Assembly (NCBI GenBank): GCA_964485695.1 | Contig: CAZAKZ010000017.1 | Coordinates: 1 to 58,065, forward strand | Length of the DNA stretch: 58,065 nt | From: CAZAKZ01 sp964485695 | GTDB taxonomy: Bacteria > Planctomycetota > JAFGQW01 | Direction of reading: 5' to 3' | Shown: positions 43,612-51,027 of the stretch, in pieces | Position numbering within the stretch: the first letter of the stretch is position 1 | How the letters are laid out: the number at the start of each line of letters is the position of its first letter | Position numbers and translations under genes: made by a program | The notes under the pieces: model-generated | The model's input: only the letters and a program-made list of their open reading frames with translations | Told to the model about the DNA's origin: nothing | Databases searched by the model: none

Positions 43612-44218
43612 GGGTTCGGTTGAGGCCCGGCTGTTTCAGAAAATCCTCTCCGGTTCGGCCCTTCGGGTCCACTCTGAATGCCCAGGTCGTGTCGAAGGCC
43701 CTGAGGATCTCCCTCTTGATCTCAACGATGGCAACAACCTCGTCTCTCCGTCCCACAACCCCGAAATTCCGGGCATCGATCATCCTCAACAGGGGCCGGC
43801 CTTCTCTGTACAGGGCCAGCGTCCGACGGAGATTGGCCGGGAGCTGGGCGGGGGGATTGCCCGCTGGACGGGCGTATTCGAAGAATCCCCGGGATCGCAT
43901 GAAGGCCAGAAGACGGCCCACGGTCTCATCCGGCAGGAGCTTGTGGTAGCCCGGCAGCTTGCCCCTGCGCTGGAGGTCCGCGACTTTCCTGTTCGATGTG
44001 TTGGAGAGGACAAAGACCTGATTGCGCTGAAAATCCTTGAGTTCCACGGTTACGGCCAGAGGCCGGCCGTTGGCGTCCACGGGGACCTCAGGGGAATAGT
44101 CGACCATGGTGCTGGATGCGCACCCGATCACGAGGAGACAGGCTGCAAGGGACGAAATCCCGAGGCTTGGACGGAACATGAGGCTTGGCAGGTTCTTGGG
44201 GCCGAGGGGGGAAATCAC
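43598..44218 (-). CDS. Lipoprotein of unknown function, first gene of kdsB-pyrG operon
   Basis: 206 residues from GTG 44218 (GAGGA eight bases upstream) or 193 from ATG 44179. Either start gives a hydrophobic segment and the lipobox LVIGCASS. The mature part has two alternating alpha/beta stretches (AVTVELKDFQRNQVFVLSN, VVAIVEIKREILRAF) that I cannot assign. A good promoter precedes it at 44252-44279, and kdsB overlaps its end, so it is the operon's first gene. Confidence 0.75.
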   Translation of the reverse strand: MISPLGPKNLPSLMFRPSLGISSLAACLLVIGCASSTMVDYSPEVPVDANGRPLAVTVELKDFQRNQVFVLSNTSNRKVADLQRRGKLPGYHKLLPDETVGRLLAFMRSRGFFEYARPAGNPPAQLPANLRRTLALYREGRPLLRMIDARNFGVVGRRDEVVAIVEIKREILRAFDTTWAFRVDPKGRTGEDFLKQPGLNRTHGVR

Positions 44219-44251
44219 GGGTTTTTTCCTCGTCGAAGGTGGAAAATTAAA

Positions 44252-44279
44252 ATTCTAGGACTGTCGAAGGCCCTGTCAA
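44252..44279 (-). promoter_or_regulatory. Sigma-70 promoter of the lipoprotein-kdsB-pyrG operon
   Basis: On the minus strand TTGACA (44274-44279) and TAGAAT (44252-44257) are 16 bases apart. The expected start point near 44245 is about 27 bases before GTG 44218. The -35 box is a perfect consensus match. Confidence 0.7.
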
Positions 44280-44315
44280 GAGCGGGTCTGAAATGTCGGG
44301 AATCAGGTTCTTGTC

Positions 44316-44344
44316 TTGCCACGAGTTCGGGGAACAGGTATAAG
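44316..44344 (+). promoter_or_regulatory. Sigma-70 promoter of the membrane methyltransferase gene
   Basis: TTGCCA (44316-44321) and TATAAG (44339-44344) are 17 bases apart. This element is back to back with the operon promoter on the other strand, about 35 bases away. Confidence 0.55.
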
Positions 44345-44449
44345 ATACCTGCCCTTGGAAATCCCGTGGAGATGGTCTCCACATCCCACCACCAAAGCCC
44401 CAGTATCGGGTATCCCAATATCGGGATTAACTGTCCAGGAACCAGCAAC

Positions 44450-45028
44450 GTGCCGGCATCCAAGCGGTTGACATGGCGGCGAGCGGTCGTCTACCTCTCT
44501 ATCCTCGTGCTTCTGGCCCTGGCCCTGATTTCCAGGCCGCATCCGGTCTTTTTCTGCGTGGGCGCCGTGTTCATCGCCCTCGGCGAGGCCGTTCGGGTCT
44601 GGGGGACCGGCCATCTGGAAAAGAATCAGCGCCTGGTCACTTCCGGCCCATACGCCCACGTGAAGAATCCGCTCTACCTCGGTACCCTCCTGATCATGAT
44701 CGGTTTTGCTGCAGCGGCCACCCACCCGGAGGAAGCGAGCTTGTGGGTGCTCTGCGGACTCCTGCCGTTCGGCCTGGCCTGCTACTTCTTCTACTACTTT
44801 CCCAAGAAGATGCAGGTGGAGTACGACCGGCTGAGGAGGCGATTCGGCGAGGAGGCCGAATCCTATATCCGGTCGGTGCCGGACCTGGTGCCCCGCCTGG
44901 CCCGGTTCCAGGGAGATGACCAGAGGTGGCGATTCGAACGGGTCGTTCTCAACAGCGAGCTCGAGACCGTCGGCATCATCCTCGCGGCCCTGGCCCTCAT
45001 CGGCAGCAAGTTCTTCTGGCATCTGTAG
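44450..45028 (+). CDS. Isoprenylcysteine/phospholipid methyltransferase-family membrane protein
   Basis: About 192 residues from GTG 44450 (AGGA upstream) or 218 from ATG 44372. Membrane helices include VVYLSILVLLALALI, VFFCVGAVFIALGEAV, LLIMIGFAAAA, VLCGLLPFGLACYFFYYF and a C-terminal one. The family core RLVTSGPYAHVKNPLYLGTL and the later Glu-rich segment EYDRLRRRFGEEAESY are ICMT/PEMT-like. It would methylate a lipid or lipid-linked substrate with SAM in the inner membrane. The substrate is unknown. Both starts lie downstream of the promoter at 44316-44344. Confidence 0.82.
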   Translation: MPASKRLTWRRAVVYLSILVLLALALISRPHPVFFCVGAVFIALGEAVRVWGTGHLEKNQRLVTSGPYAHVKNPLYLGTLLIMIGFAAAATHPEEASLWVLCGLLPFGLACYFFYYFPKKMQVEYDRLRRRFGEEAESYIRSVPDLVPRLARFQGDDQRWRFERVVLNSELETVGIILAALALIGSKFFWHL

Positions 45029-45162
45029 CCGCGGATCTGGCCGGTCACCCGAACCACGCCTGGACTGGAAACCTGGTAACCGAATTGCTGCTGGATCGTC
45101 GAGACGAGCCGGCATTGGGGTTCAAGATGAATCAATCACCTAAATATTGTAGGTATTCATAC

Positions 45163-45191
45163 TTGACGGGAAAGATGTAGGTACATACACT
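45163..45191 (+). promoter_or_regulatory. Sigma-70 promoter with direct repeats
   Basis: TTGACG (45163-45168) and TACACT (45186-45191) are 17 bases apart, upstream of the LysM gene. TGTAGGTA occurs twice, at 45148-45155 and 45176-45183, 28 bases apart; the second copy lies between the promoter boxes. The repeats could be an activator or repressor site. Confidence 0.55.
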
Positions 45192-45264
45192 TCCCACGAA
45201 ATCCTGGAGGGCGGTTGATTTCCTGATTCTGGGAAACTCCGTCCGGTCCATTTTGGAGGCGGTG

Positions 45265-46002
45265 ATGGACCGTATAGAAAAAATCCTCGTTTTTGTCGTG
45301 GTGGCCACCATTGTCGTCATTGTCACGATTGCCCTGAGCAACTCCGGTGACAGTGAAAATGCGCTGGAAAATGCGGTGGAGGCTGACATTTCCGGTACTC
45401 CCGGTGTTACCGAGGGTCCGGGAAAGAATGCCGGGGCAAGCACTGTGTCAGGAGGCGTCCGATCCGGAACCACGGATCTCCCGACTGACGTGGTGAAGGG
45501 CGTGGTCAAGGGCAAAAAATCAGATGCCCAGGTCCCCAAGGCCCAAGGCCCCGGATCCGGATCCGACAAGGCCAAGACTGCAAAGCCCAAGGCCGTAAAG
45601 CCCAGACCCAAACCAGCACCCAGGTGGAATTCCGTCTACATCGTCCAGAAGAACGACAGCTTCTGGTCCATTGCCCAGAAGGTCTACGGAAACGGAAAAT
45701 ACTGGCAAAAGATCCAGGAGGCCAACAAGGACGTGGATCCGGACACCATGGTTCCCAGAACCGTTCTGTTTCTTCCACCTCCGGAGAAGGCGGCCGCGGC
45801 CAAGAAGACTCCGGCGCTGGACGTTACCCGCAGCGCGGAATACCGGCACGTCAAGCTGAAGAAGGGGGAGTATCTCTATGCACTTCTTCGGCGGTGGAAA
45901 ATGGAAAAACGCTTGCAGGAAGTCCTGGCTCTGAACGGCCTCACCGAGGAGTCTGCAAGGAACCTCGAGGAAGGATTTGAGCTAAAAATCCCGTTGAAAT
46001 AG
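45265..46002 (+). CDS. Membrane-anchored LysM protein
   Basis: 245 residues. An N-terminal helix (ILVFVVVATIVVIVTIAL) anchors the protein. A low-complexity Gly/Ser/Lys/Pro linker follows. A LysM domain (VYIVQKNDSFWSIAQKVYGN, then KIQEANKD and a terminal LFLPP) is followed by a second, weaker LysM-like unit (YRHVKLKKGEYLYALLRRW, IPLK). LysM domains bind peptidoglycan, so it probably links inner membrane and cell wall. Start ATG 45265 has GGAGG six bases upstream. Confidence 0.85.
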   Translation: MDRIEKILVFVVVATIVVIVTIALSNSGDSENALENAVEADISGTPGVTEGPGKNAGASTVSGGVRSGTTDLPTDVVKGVVKGKKSDAQVPKAQGPGSGSDKAKTAKPKAVKPRPKPAPRWNSVYIVQKNDSFWSIAQKVYGNGKYWQKIQEANKDVDPDTMVPRTVLFLPPPEKAAAAKKTPALDVTRSAEYRHVKLKKGEYLYALLRRWKMEKRLQEVLALNGLTEESARNLEEGFELKIPLK

Positions 46003-46105
46003 GTGAAACAGGCCTCGCTATTAGAATAAACCACGGGCTCCAGTCAAATAGTATGTGAAACCGGTTCCCAATAGCATTCTTTTCCCTTGCGGAAGAATGA
46101 GAGTA

Positions 46106-47548
46106 TTATTTGATGCCCTTACTGGGGCCCGTGGCCTTTTTTTCCTTCGGGCTCGATCGTTCCTTTCCGGAAGAATTCTTTTCGGGAGGAACACGACCTG
46201 ATGGATTACTGCCTTCCGGTTTCTTCATGCCGAATCGGTCGATCTTCTTGTAGAGGTTCGACCTTTGCATCTTCAAGGCGTCCGCGGTACGCTTGATGTT
46301 CCAGCCATAGGCTTCGAGCTTCCGCTTCAGGAAGAGGTGTTCGCTCCTCTCCTTGAATTCCTCGAACGTCTCCACCGAGTCAAAGAGGTCCCACACCGTA
46401 TCAGATCCCTTGTGCAGGAAGGACTGGACTTCTGCAGCATCCAGAACGGGTCCGGTGCACAGGATGACCAGGCGCTCGATGAAATTCCTGAGTTCTCGGA
46501 CGTTACCGGGCCAGGTGTTCGATTTGAGCTCCTTCTGTGCCGATTCCGTGATCTCGTGTGGAGGGTGCACACCGTTTCTCACACAGGCGTCCTGGAGAAA
46601 ATACTGCACAAGGGCCGGGATGTCCTCCGGACGATCTCTGAGGGGGGGCACGTGGATGGGGACCACGTTCAGCCGGTAATAGAGATCTTCACGGAATCGA
46701 TTCTCCCGGACTTCCTCGTCCAGGTCCTTGTTGGTGGCAGCCAGGACCCTGACGTCGAAGGAAATGGCCCTGCTGCCGCCGACGCGCTGTACCTTTCTCT
46801 CCTCGAGGACGCGCAACACCTTGGCCTGGCTGTCGAGTCCCATGTCCCCGACTTCATCGAGAAACAGGGTGCCGCGATCGGCCTGCTCGAATTTGCCCGG
46901 CTTGTCGCGGTCAGCACCGGTGAAGGCCCCCTTCACGTGGCCGAACAGCTCGCTCTCGATGAGCTCGTGGGGGATCGCGGCGCAGTTGACGTCCACGAAG
47001 GGACCGTCCAGCCTGGGGCTGAGCTCATGGATGCGACGGGCCACGAGTTCCTTGCCCGTTCCGTTCTCACCGGTGATAAGCACACCGGCGTCCTTGGGCG
47101 CCACTCTGTCCACGTCCACCAGCATTTTCCGGATCGCCGGGCTGTCCCCGATGATCCGGTAGCGCATGGAGATCTCCCTCCGCATCTGGTAATGGCGAAG
47201 GGCGTTCCGGACCGAGACGAGCAGCCTGTCGCGCTCGAGGGGCTTGTCGATGAAATCGAATGCCCCCTTCTGGGTGGCTGCAATGGCCGTGGGAATGTCT
47301 CCGTGCCCCGAAATCATGATGACGCTGATTCCGGGATACTCGGTATGGATGTGCTCGAGTACTTCCAGGCCGGTTTTGCGTGGCATGACCACGTCCAGGA
47401 GGACGAGGTCCGGGACACTTTCCCGGATACGTTCCAGGGCCTCGACGCCATCGGAGGCCTGGATGATCTCGTGCCTCTCGTATTGGAGAATCAGCTCCAG
47501 GGAATCGCGGATGGCCGCCTCGTCGTCAACGATCAGAATCCGGGCCAT
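46106..47548 (-). CDS. Sigma-54-dependent response regulator (NtrC/NtrX type)
   Basis: 480 residues. The receiver has Asp8/Asp9 and phospho-acceptor Asp52 in LLDVVMP. The AAA+ domain has Walker A GENGTGKE, the sigma-54 loop GAFTGA and LFLDEVGDMG. The C-terminal Fis-type helix-turn-helix reads IKRTADALKMQRSNLYKKI, followed by a Lys/Ser/Pro-rich tail of about 40 residues. No kinase gene is adjacent. It is the last of six leftward genes that include the GTPase module, 197 bases after the roadblock gene, and may control that module or belong to it only by position. Confidence 0.93.
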   Translation of the reverse strand: MARILIVDDEAAIRDSLELILQYERHEIIQASDGVEALERIRESVPDLVLLDVVMPRKTGLEVLEHIHTEYPGISVIMISGHGDIPTAIAATQKGAFDFIDKPLERDRLLVSVRNALRHYQMRREISMRYRIIGDSPAIRKMLVDVDRVAPKDAGVLITGENGTGKELVARRIHELSPRLDGPFVDVNCAAIPHELIESELFGHVKGAFTGADRDKPGKFEQADRGTLFLDEVGDMGLDSQAKVLRVLEERKVQRVGGSRAISFDVRVLAATNKDLDEEVRENRFREDLYYRLNVVPIHVPPLRDRPEDIPALVQYFLQDACVRNGVHPPHEITESAQKELKSNTWPGNVRELRNFIERLVILCTGPVLDAAEVQSFLHKGSDTVWDLFDSVETFEEFKERSEHLFLKRKLEAYGWNIKRTADALKMQRSNLYKKIDRFGMKKPEGSNPSGRVPPEKNSSGKERSSPKEKKATGPSKGIK

Positions 47549-47745
47549 GACACTTCGTCCAGAGGGGGTTATAGAACAGGGTTATCCGCCTGCGGCAACA
47601 GGTAACAATGAACGATGAATGTAGATAGGATCAGCGATTTTGGAAAGGCATTACCATCGGAAATGCGGCGGAAAGCGGGTGCCAGGGCTTTTTTATGCGG
47701 GCGAAAAGGACCGATTCCGGCCTGCGAGAGTTTTTCTACCGGCGA

Positions 47746-48261
47746 TTAATCGCCGAACACGTCGTCCAGCTTCCCCTGGGCGTCCGTATGGAATTCCTGG
47801 CTGAAATCCTGTCCCTCCAGGCTTCTTCCGCCGATCTTTCGGCGCTGGAAGATCTCCTGCAGCTGATTGGCCGCCTCGGTGGCATAGAGCCGAACCATGC
47901 CCAGGGTGGTCTTGTCGTCGAAGATGACCGTCAGGAGCGTTGCATCTCCCACGAGAGTCAGCTGGATATTGTCCCGCTTTCCCTGGTGGAACAGCACGCT
48001 GAACTCGGATTCTCCGAGAAGGCGGGCCATCTCCTTGGTAGCCGCAAAACTCCCGGCCACCAGGGCACAAACGGTATCCAGATCAAAGCTGCTCGTATTC
48101 CCCTTCTTGGTCACCATGTGGCCCTCTTTGTCCACCAGGAGGGCGCATTTAGCCGCACTGGTCTCGAGGAACTCAGCCAGGATCTCATCGATCTTCGCGA
48201 TGTCGTCCTTGTAGAAGACCAGACGATCGTCGCGCAGGTGCGCGTCGCTCTTGGAAGTCAT
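47746..48261 (-). CDS. MglB-like roadblock/LC7 protein
   Basis: 171 residues with the roadblock/LC7 pattern: IDEILAEFLETSAAKCALLV, DKEGHMVTKKG, VCALVAGSFAATKEMARLLG and IQLTLVGDATLLTVIFDD. In Myxococcus and Thermus MglB dimers act as GTPase-activating partners of MglA. The adjacent MglA-like gene (71 bases upstream in the same direction) makes the same relation likely. A C-terminal tail of about 40 residues is polar. Start ATG 48261 has AAGGGG upstream. Confidence 0.9.
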   Translation of the reverse strand: MTSKSDAHLRDDRLVFYKDDIAKIDEILAEFLETSAAKCALLVDKEGHMVTKKGNTSSFDLDTVCALVAGSFAATKEMARLLGESEFSVLFHQGKRDNIQLTLVGDATLLTVIFDDKTTLGMVRLYATEAANQLQEIFQRRKIGGRSLEGQDFSQEFHTDAQGKLDDVFGD

Positions 48262-48332
48262 CGACAACCCCTTCTCAACGGCCTTTATTAACGGCCCTTT
48301 TCAACGGGTGGTGAATTCAACCCAGGGGAGGA

Positions 48333-49361
48333 TCAAAACAAACCCAGCTCACCATGGAAGAAGAACAACGCTGCAGCGGCTCCCGCCAGAACAAGGAGTA
48401 TGATCACGTAGATCCAGACGTTGTTTTTCTTTTCCTGGCCCAGTTGACCCTGATAAGCTTGAGGCGGTTTCGGGCGAGGCCTGAGAGGTTGTGGACGTCC
48501 GGCACCCGGCATGGTCCCACCTCGTCCCGACCGCAAGTCCGGCGCTTTCCTGATCGGCTTGATCCTGGAAGAAGACAACCTGTCCATGGGTAGGGAAGCA
48601 CCGCCCGACGAAGGAATCGCCGCCGTGCTGCCGCCGACGGGGCGGGTGCCCACCTTGGCTCCCCCTCTCGCAGCGCCCATGGGTGCAGCCGCCGTCGTGG
48701 CCCTGGCCTCGGATGCGCTCGAAAAGGCGCCCTTGGCCTCCGCCCTGGGAGCGACTGCGGCGGTCTCCTTCTCCTGGCCCTTCCGATTCAGGCTCTCGAG
48801 CACCGTGGCGCTCAGCGCCTTGAGCGTGGGAAACACCCCTTCCCCCGTGATGGCCACTGCTTCAAAAGTGGGCACTCGAAGAGGATTGAGCTTCTCCTCC
48901 AGCTCGGCCACATCCATGGCGTCCGGAAGGTCTCGCTTGTTCCACTGGATCACCACAGGAACGTCCTTCACGTCCTTACCGTACTCCCGAAGGTTTTCCT
49001 CGAGGTTGTTCCAGCTCTCGATGTTTTCCTTCATCTTGGAACGAGATGAATCGGCGACGAAGATGACGCCGTCCGCGCCCTGGAGCACCAGCTTCCGGGT
49101 CGAGTTGTAATACACCTGCCCGGGAACCGTGTAGAGCTGAAATTTGGTACGCATGCCGGCCACGTTTCCGAGGTCAAGCGGCATGAAGTCAAAGAACAAA
49201 GTCCGATCGCCTTCAGTTGCAATACTTGTCAGCTCCCCCTTGTTGTTTTCAGGAGCTTTCTTGTGAACGATCTCCAGGTTGGTGGTCTTGCCACTCATAC
49301 CCGGACCGTAATAGACAATCTTGCAGTTGACTTCTCGAAGCGCGAAGTTGATCTGCACCAT
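48333..49361 (-). CDS. MglA-like small GTPase with C-terminal membrane anchor
   Basis: 342 residues against about 195 for usual MglA. Residues 1-195 are a full MglA-type GTPase: P-loop GPGMSGKTT (19-27), switch I with TLFFDFMPLDLG, the MglA-type TVPGQ (78-82) in place of DxxG, and NKRD (141-144). Residues 196-310 form a low-complexity Ala/Gly/Pro/Arg linker. A hydrophobic helix (about 315-335, WIYVIILLVLAGAAAALFFF) ends the protein. It should be a nucleotide-dependent switch tethered to the inner membrane. Roadblock genes flank it on both sides. Confidence 0.92.
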   Translation of the reverse strand: MVQINFALREVNCKIVYYGPGMSGKTTNLEIVHKKAPENNKGELTSIATEGDRTLFFDFMPLDLGNVAGMRTKFQLYTVPGQVYYNSTRKLVLQGADGVIFVADSSRSKMKENIESWNNLEENLREYGKDVKDVPVVIQWNKRDLPDAMDVAELEEKLNPLRVPTFEAVAITGEGVFPTLKALSATVLESLNRKGQEKETAAVAPRAEAKGAFSSASEARATTAAAPMGAARGGAKVGTRPVGGSTAAIPSSGGASLPMDRLSSSRIKPIRKAPDLRSGRGGTMPGAGRPQPLRPRPKPPQAYQGQLGQEKKNNVWIYVIILLVLAGAAAALFFFHGELGLF

Positions 49362-49389
49362 TGCCGGGACCCCCCTTATACTTCGTCAA

Positions 49390-49755
49390 TTATGTATGCG
49401 ACGGAGCAAACATACGGCCTAGGCGCCGGATTCGGGCTGCGGCGCTCTCTATTTCAAGCATGGTGGTATCGGCGTTTATGGTGCGATCCAGCACCACAAC
49501 CAGCGATGCCACTCCAAGGTCATAGAGGACGATTCGACCGTACTCGGCATCTAGCACGAGACGGTTGAGGCCATCCAATCCCCCATCCCGAAGCGCATGT
49601 TTCACTTTGACCAGAATATCCGTTGCCAGAGCGCCGAGAAGATCTCGGTCCTCTTCCCGGACCAGGCTGGCCGCCGCAACCACCCCATCGTCGTTGACGA
49701 TCAGGGAGCCGCGAACGCCCATTTCTTGATTCAGCCTGTCAAGGATTTCCTGCAC
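49390..49755 (-). CDS. Small roadblock/LC7 protein
   Basis: 121 residues: ILDRLNQEMGVRGSLIVNDD, GVVAAASLVREEDRDLLGAL and GRIVLYDLGVASLVVVLDR match a single roadblock domain. Such proteins dimerise and bind small GTPases. Its start overlaps the end of the TPR-roadblock gene by 17 bases, and it lies 28 bases before the MglA-like gene, so coexpression is nearly certain. It differs clearly from the MglB-like protein on the other side, which suggests two distinct regulators of one GTPase (inference). Confidence 0.85.
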   Translation of the reverse strand: MQEILDRLNQEMGVRGSLIVNDDGVVAAASLVREEDRDLLGALATDILVKVKHALRDGGLDGLNRLVLDAEYGRIVLYDLGVASLVVVLDRTINADTTMLEIESAAARIRRLGRMFAPSHT

Positions 49756-50884
49756 GTTCGGCTATCCTGTTCGATCCAAATATCTTGTCAAAAAAAGTGT
49801 CCACCTCACGGGTGGCGACCTCCACCGAGGCACTGCCCTCCAGCAGGAGGGCCACTTCAAGCTTCTGAGTTCTTCGCAACACGATTCTCCCAAAGGCCCC
49901 TTCCAGGAATCCTTTGGAGAATCCTCCTATGTCCATCTTTCGGGACGAGGCTTCTGCTGCCTTTAGGATTTTGGAAGCGGATTCGGTAAATCCCTTGGAA
50001 TTAAGAGTCTGGTCCTCCTTCACCTCCACGGCTCCAATGTCGTCGCTGGCGACGTAGAGGGCCCGGATGTCACGAATCCCGAATAGAGCCGCCGCGGATT
50101 GCCGGATCTTGTCACGGTTCATAACCCTGGAAGATTCCGGGGAATTCGAGGGGGCCCGGACCTCCCCGTTGTAGAAGGAGTAGAGGGTTTTACGTTTCCG
50201 CTCGGCCGTCCGGAGAAGGACGTTGAAATCGCCTTCCTCCACCGGCCTGGATCCCACTTCCGAGATGAGACTTCGGATACGCTCGTCATCGGGAGTAGCT
50301 TCGGCCAGGTGGAGCAGGTGGGGTAATGCCCGGGAATTCGCACCCAGTGCCGCGTAGAGCTCGGCCAACAGCATGCGTCCCTTCAGGTTGTCCGAGTTGA
50401 GGCTCACGGCCCTTTCCAGGTTCTCTATGGCCATGCGGCCGTCCCGGGCCATGAGTCCCTTCTTGAACCGCCCGGCACGAATTTCTCCGATGACAAGATA
50501 AGGATTCTCGTCGCAGGGAAAGCGTGCCTTGCATTCCTCGGCAATGAGCTCCGCCTTGTTCAGCTCTCCCAGCTGACGGAACACCTCAGCCAGCCTGGCA
50601 TACAGGTAGGGATCGGGTCTGCGGCGAATACTCTGGCTGAGCCCCTTGACCCGTTCTCTGAGATTCTCCTTCTGGATGAGACGGCGTAGCGAACGGAGAC
50701 GCTCGTTGGTCGGGAAATCCTTCAGTCCCTCCTCTGCAACTGCATACGCCCTGTCGGAGTCCCCCATGGCCAGATAGCGTTCACTCAAAGCAGTCCAGGC
50801 AGCCGGTGATGGATGTTTACGGGTCTGCCTGCGCAACCGGAATAGCCGCAAATGGGCGAAGAATCCTCTGAATAACAGCTTCAC
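49739..50884 (-). CDS. TPR protein with roadblock-like C-terminal domain
   Basis: 381 residues. A basic N-terminus precedes TPR repeats (about 30-210: AWTALSERYLAMGDSDRAYA, YLYARLAEVFRQLGELNKAE, LLAELYAALGANSRALPHLL). The last 145 residues contain IRALYVASDDIGAVEV, GFSKGFLEGAFGRIVL and KLEVALLLEGSASVEVATRE, the strand-helix order of roadblock domains (moderate support). The start is GTG 50884 with AAGGAG seven bases upstream. The fusion would connect a protein scaffold to the GTPase encoded downstream. Confidence 0.75.
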   Translation of the reverse strand: MKLLFRGFFAHLRLFRLRRQTRKHPSPAAWTALSERYLAMGDSDRAYAVAEEGLKDFPTNERLRSLRRLIQKENLRERVKGLSQSIRRRPDPYLYARLAEVFRQLGELNKAELIAEECKARFPCDENPYLVIGEIRAGRFKKGLMARDGRMAIENLERAVSLNSDNLKGRMLLAELYAALGANSRALPHLLHLAEATPDDERIRSLISEVGSRPVEEGDFNVLLRTAERKRKTLYSFYNGEVRAPSNSPESSRVMNRDKIRQSAAALFGIRDIRALYVASDDIGAVEVKEDQTLNSKGFTESASKILKAAEASSRKMDIGGFSKGFLEGAFGRIVLRRTQKLEVALLLEGSASVEVATREVDTFFDKIFGSNRIAERAGNP

Positions 50885-51027
50885 CCTGTTCTCCTTTTGG
50901 TATCCATTGCCGGATAACGATCCGGTCACGGCCCGCATGATTGCTGCAGGCAAGGCGTTCTGAAATCAATATCGGAACCAGGTATCAGAGCCTTGACCTG
51001 TTCATGACAGGACCTGCTGCATGAATA

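Noticed and set aside
44372..44449. ATG 44372 as start of the membrane methyltransferase
   Set aside because: It is possible, but the added 26 residues are polar and unrelated to the family, and GTG 44450 has the better ribosome site.
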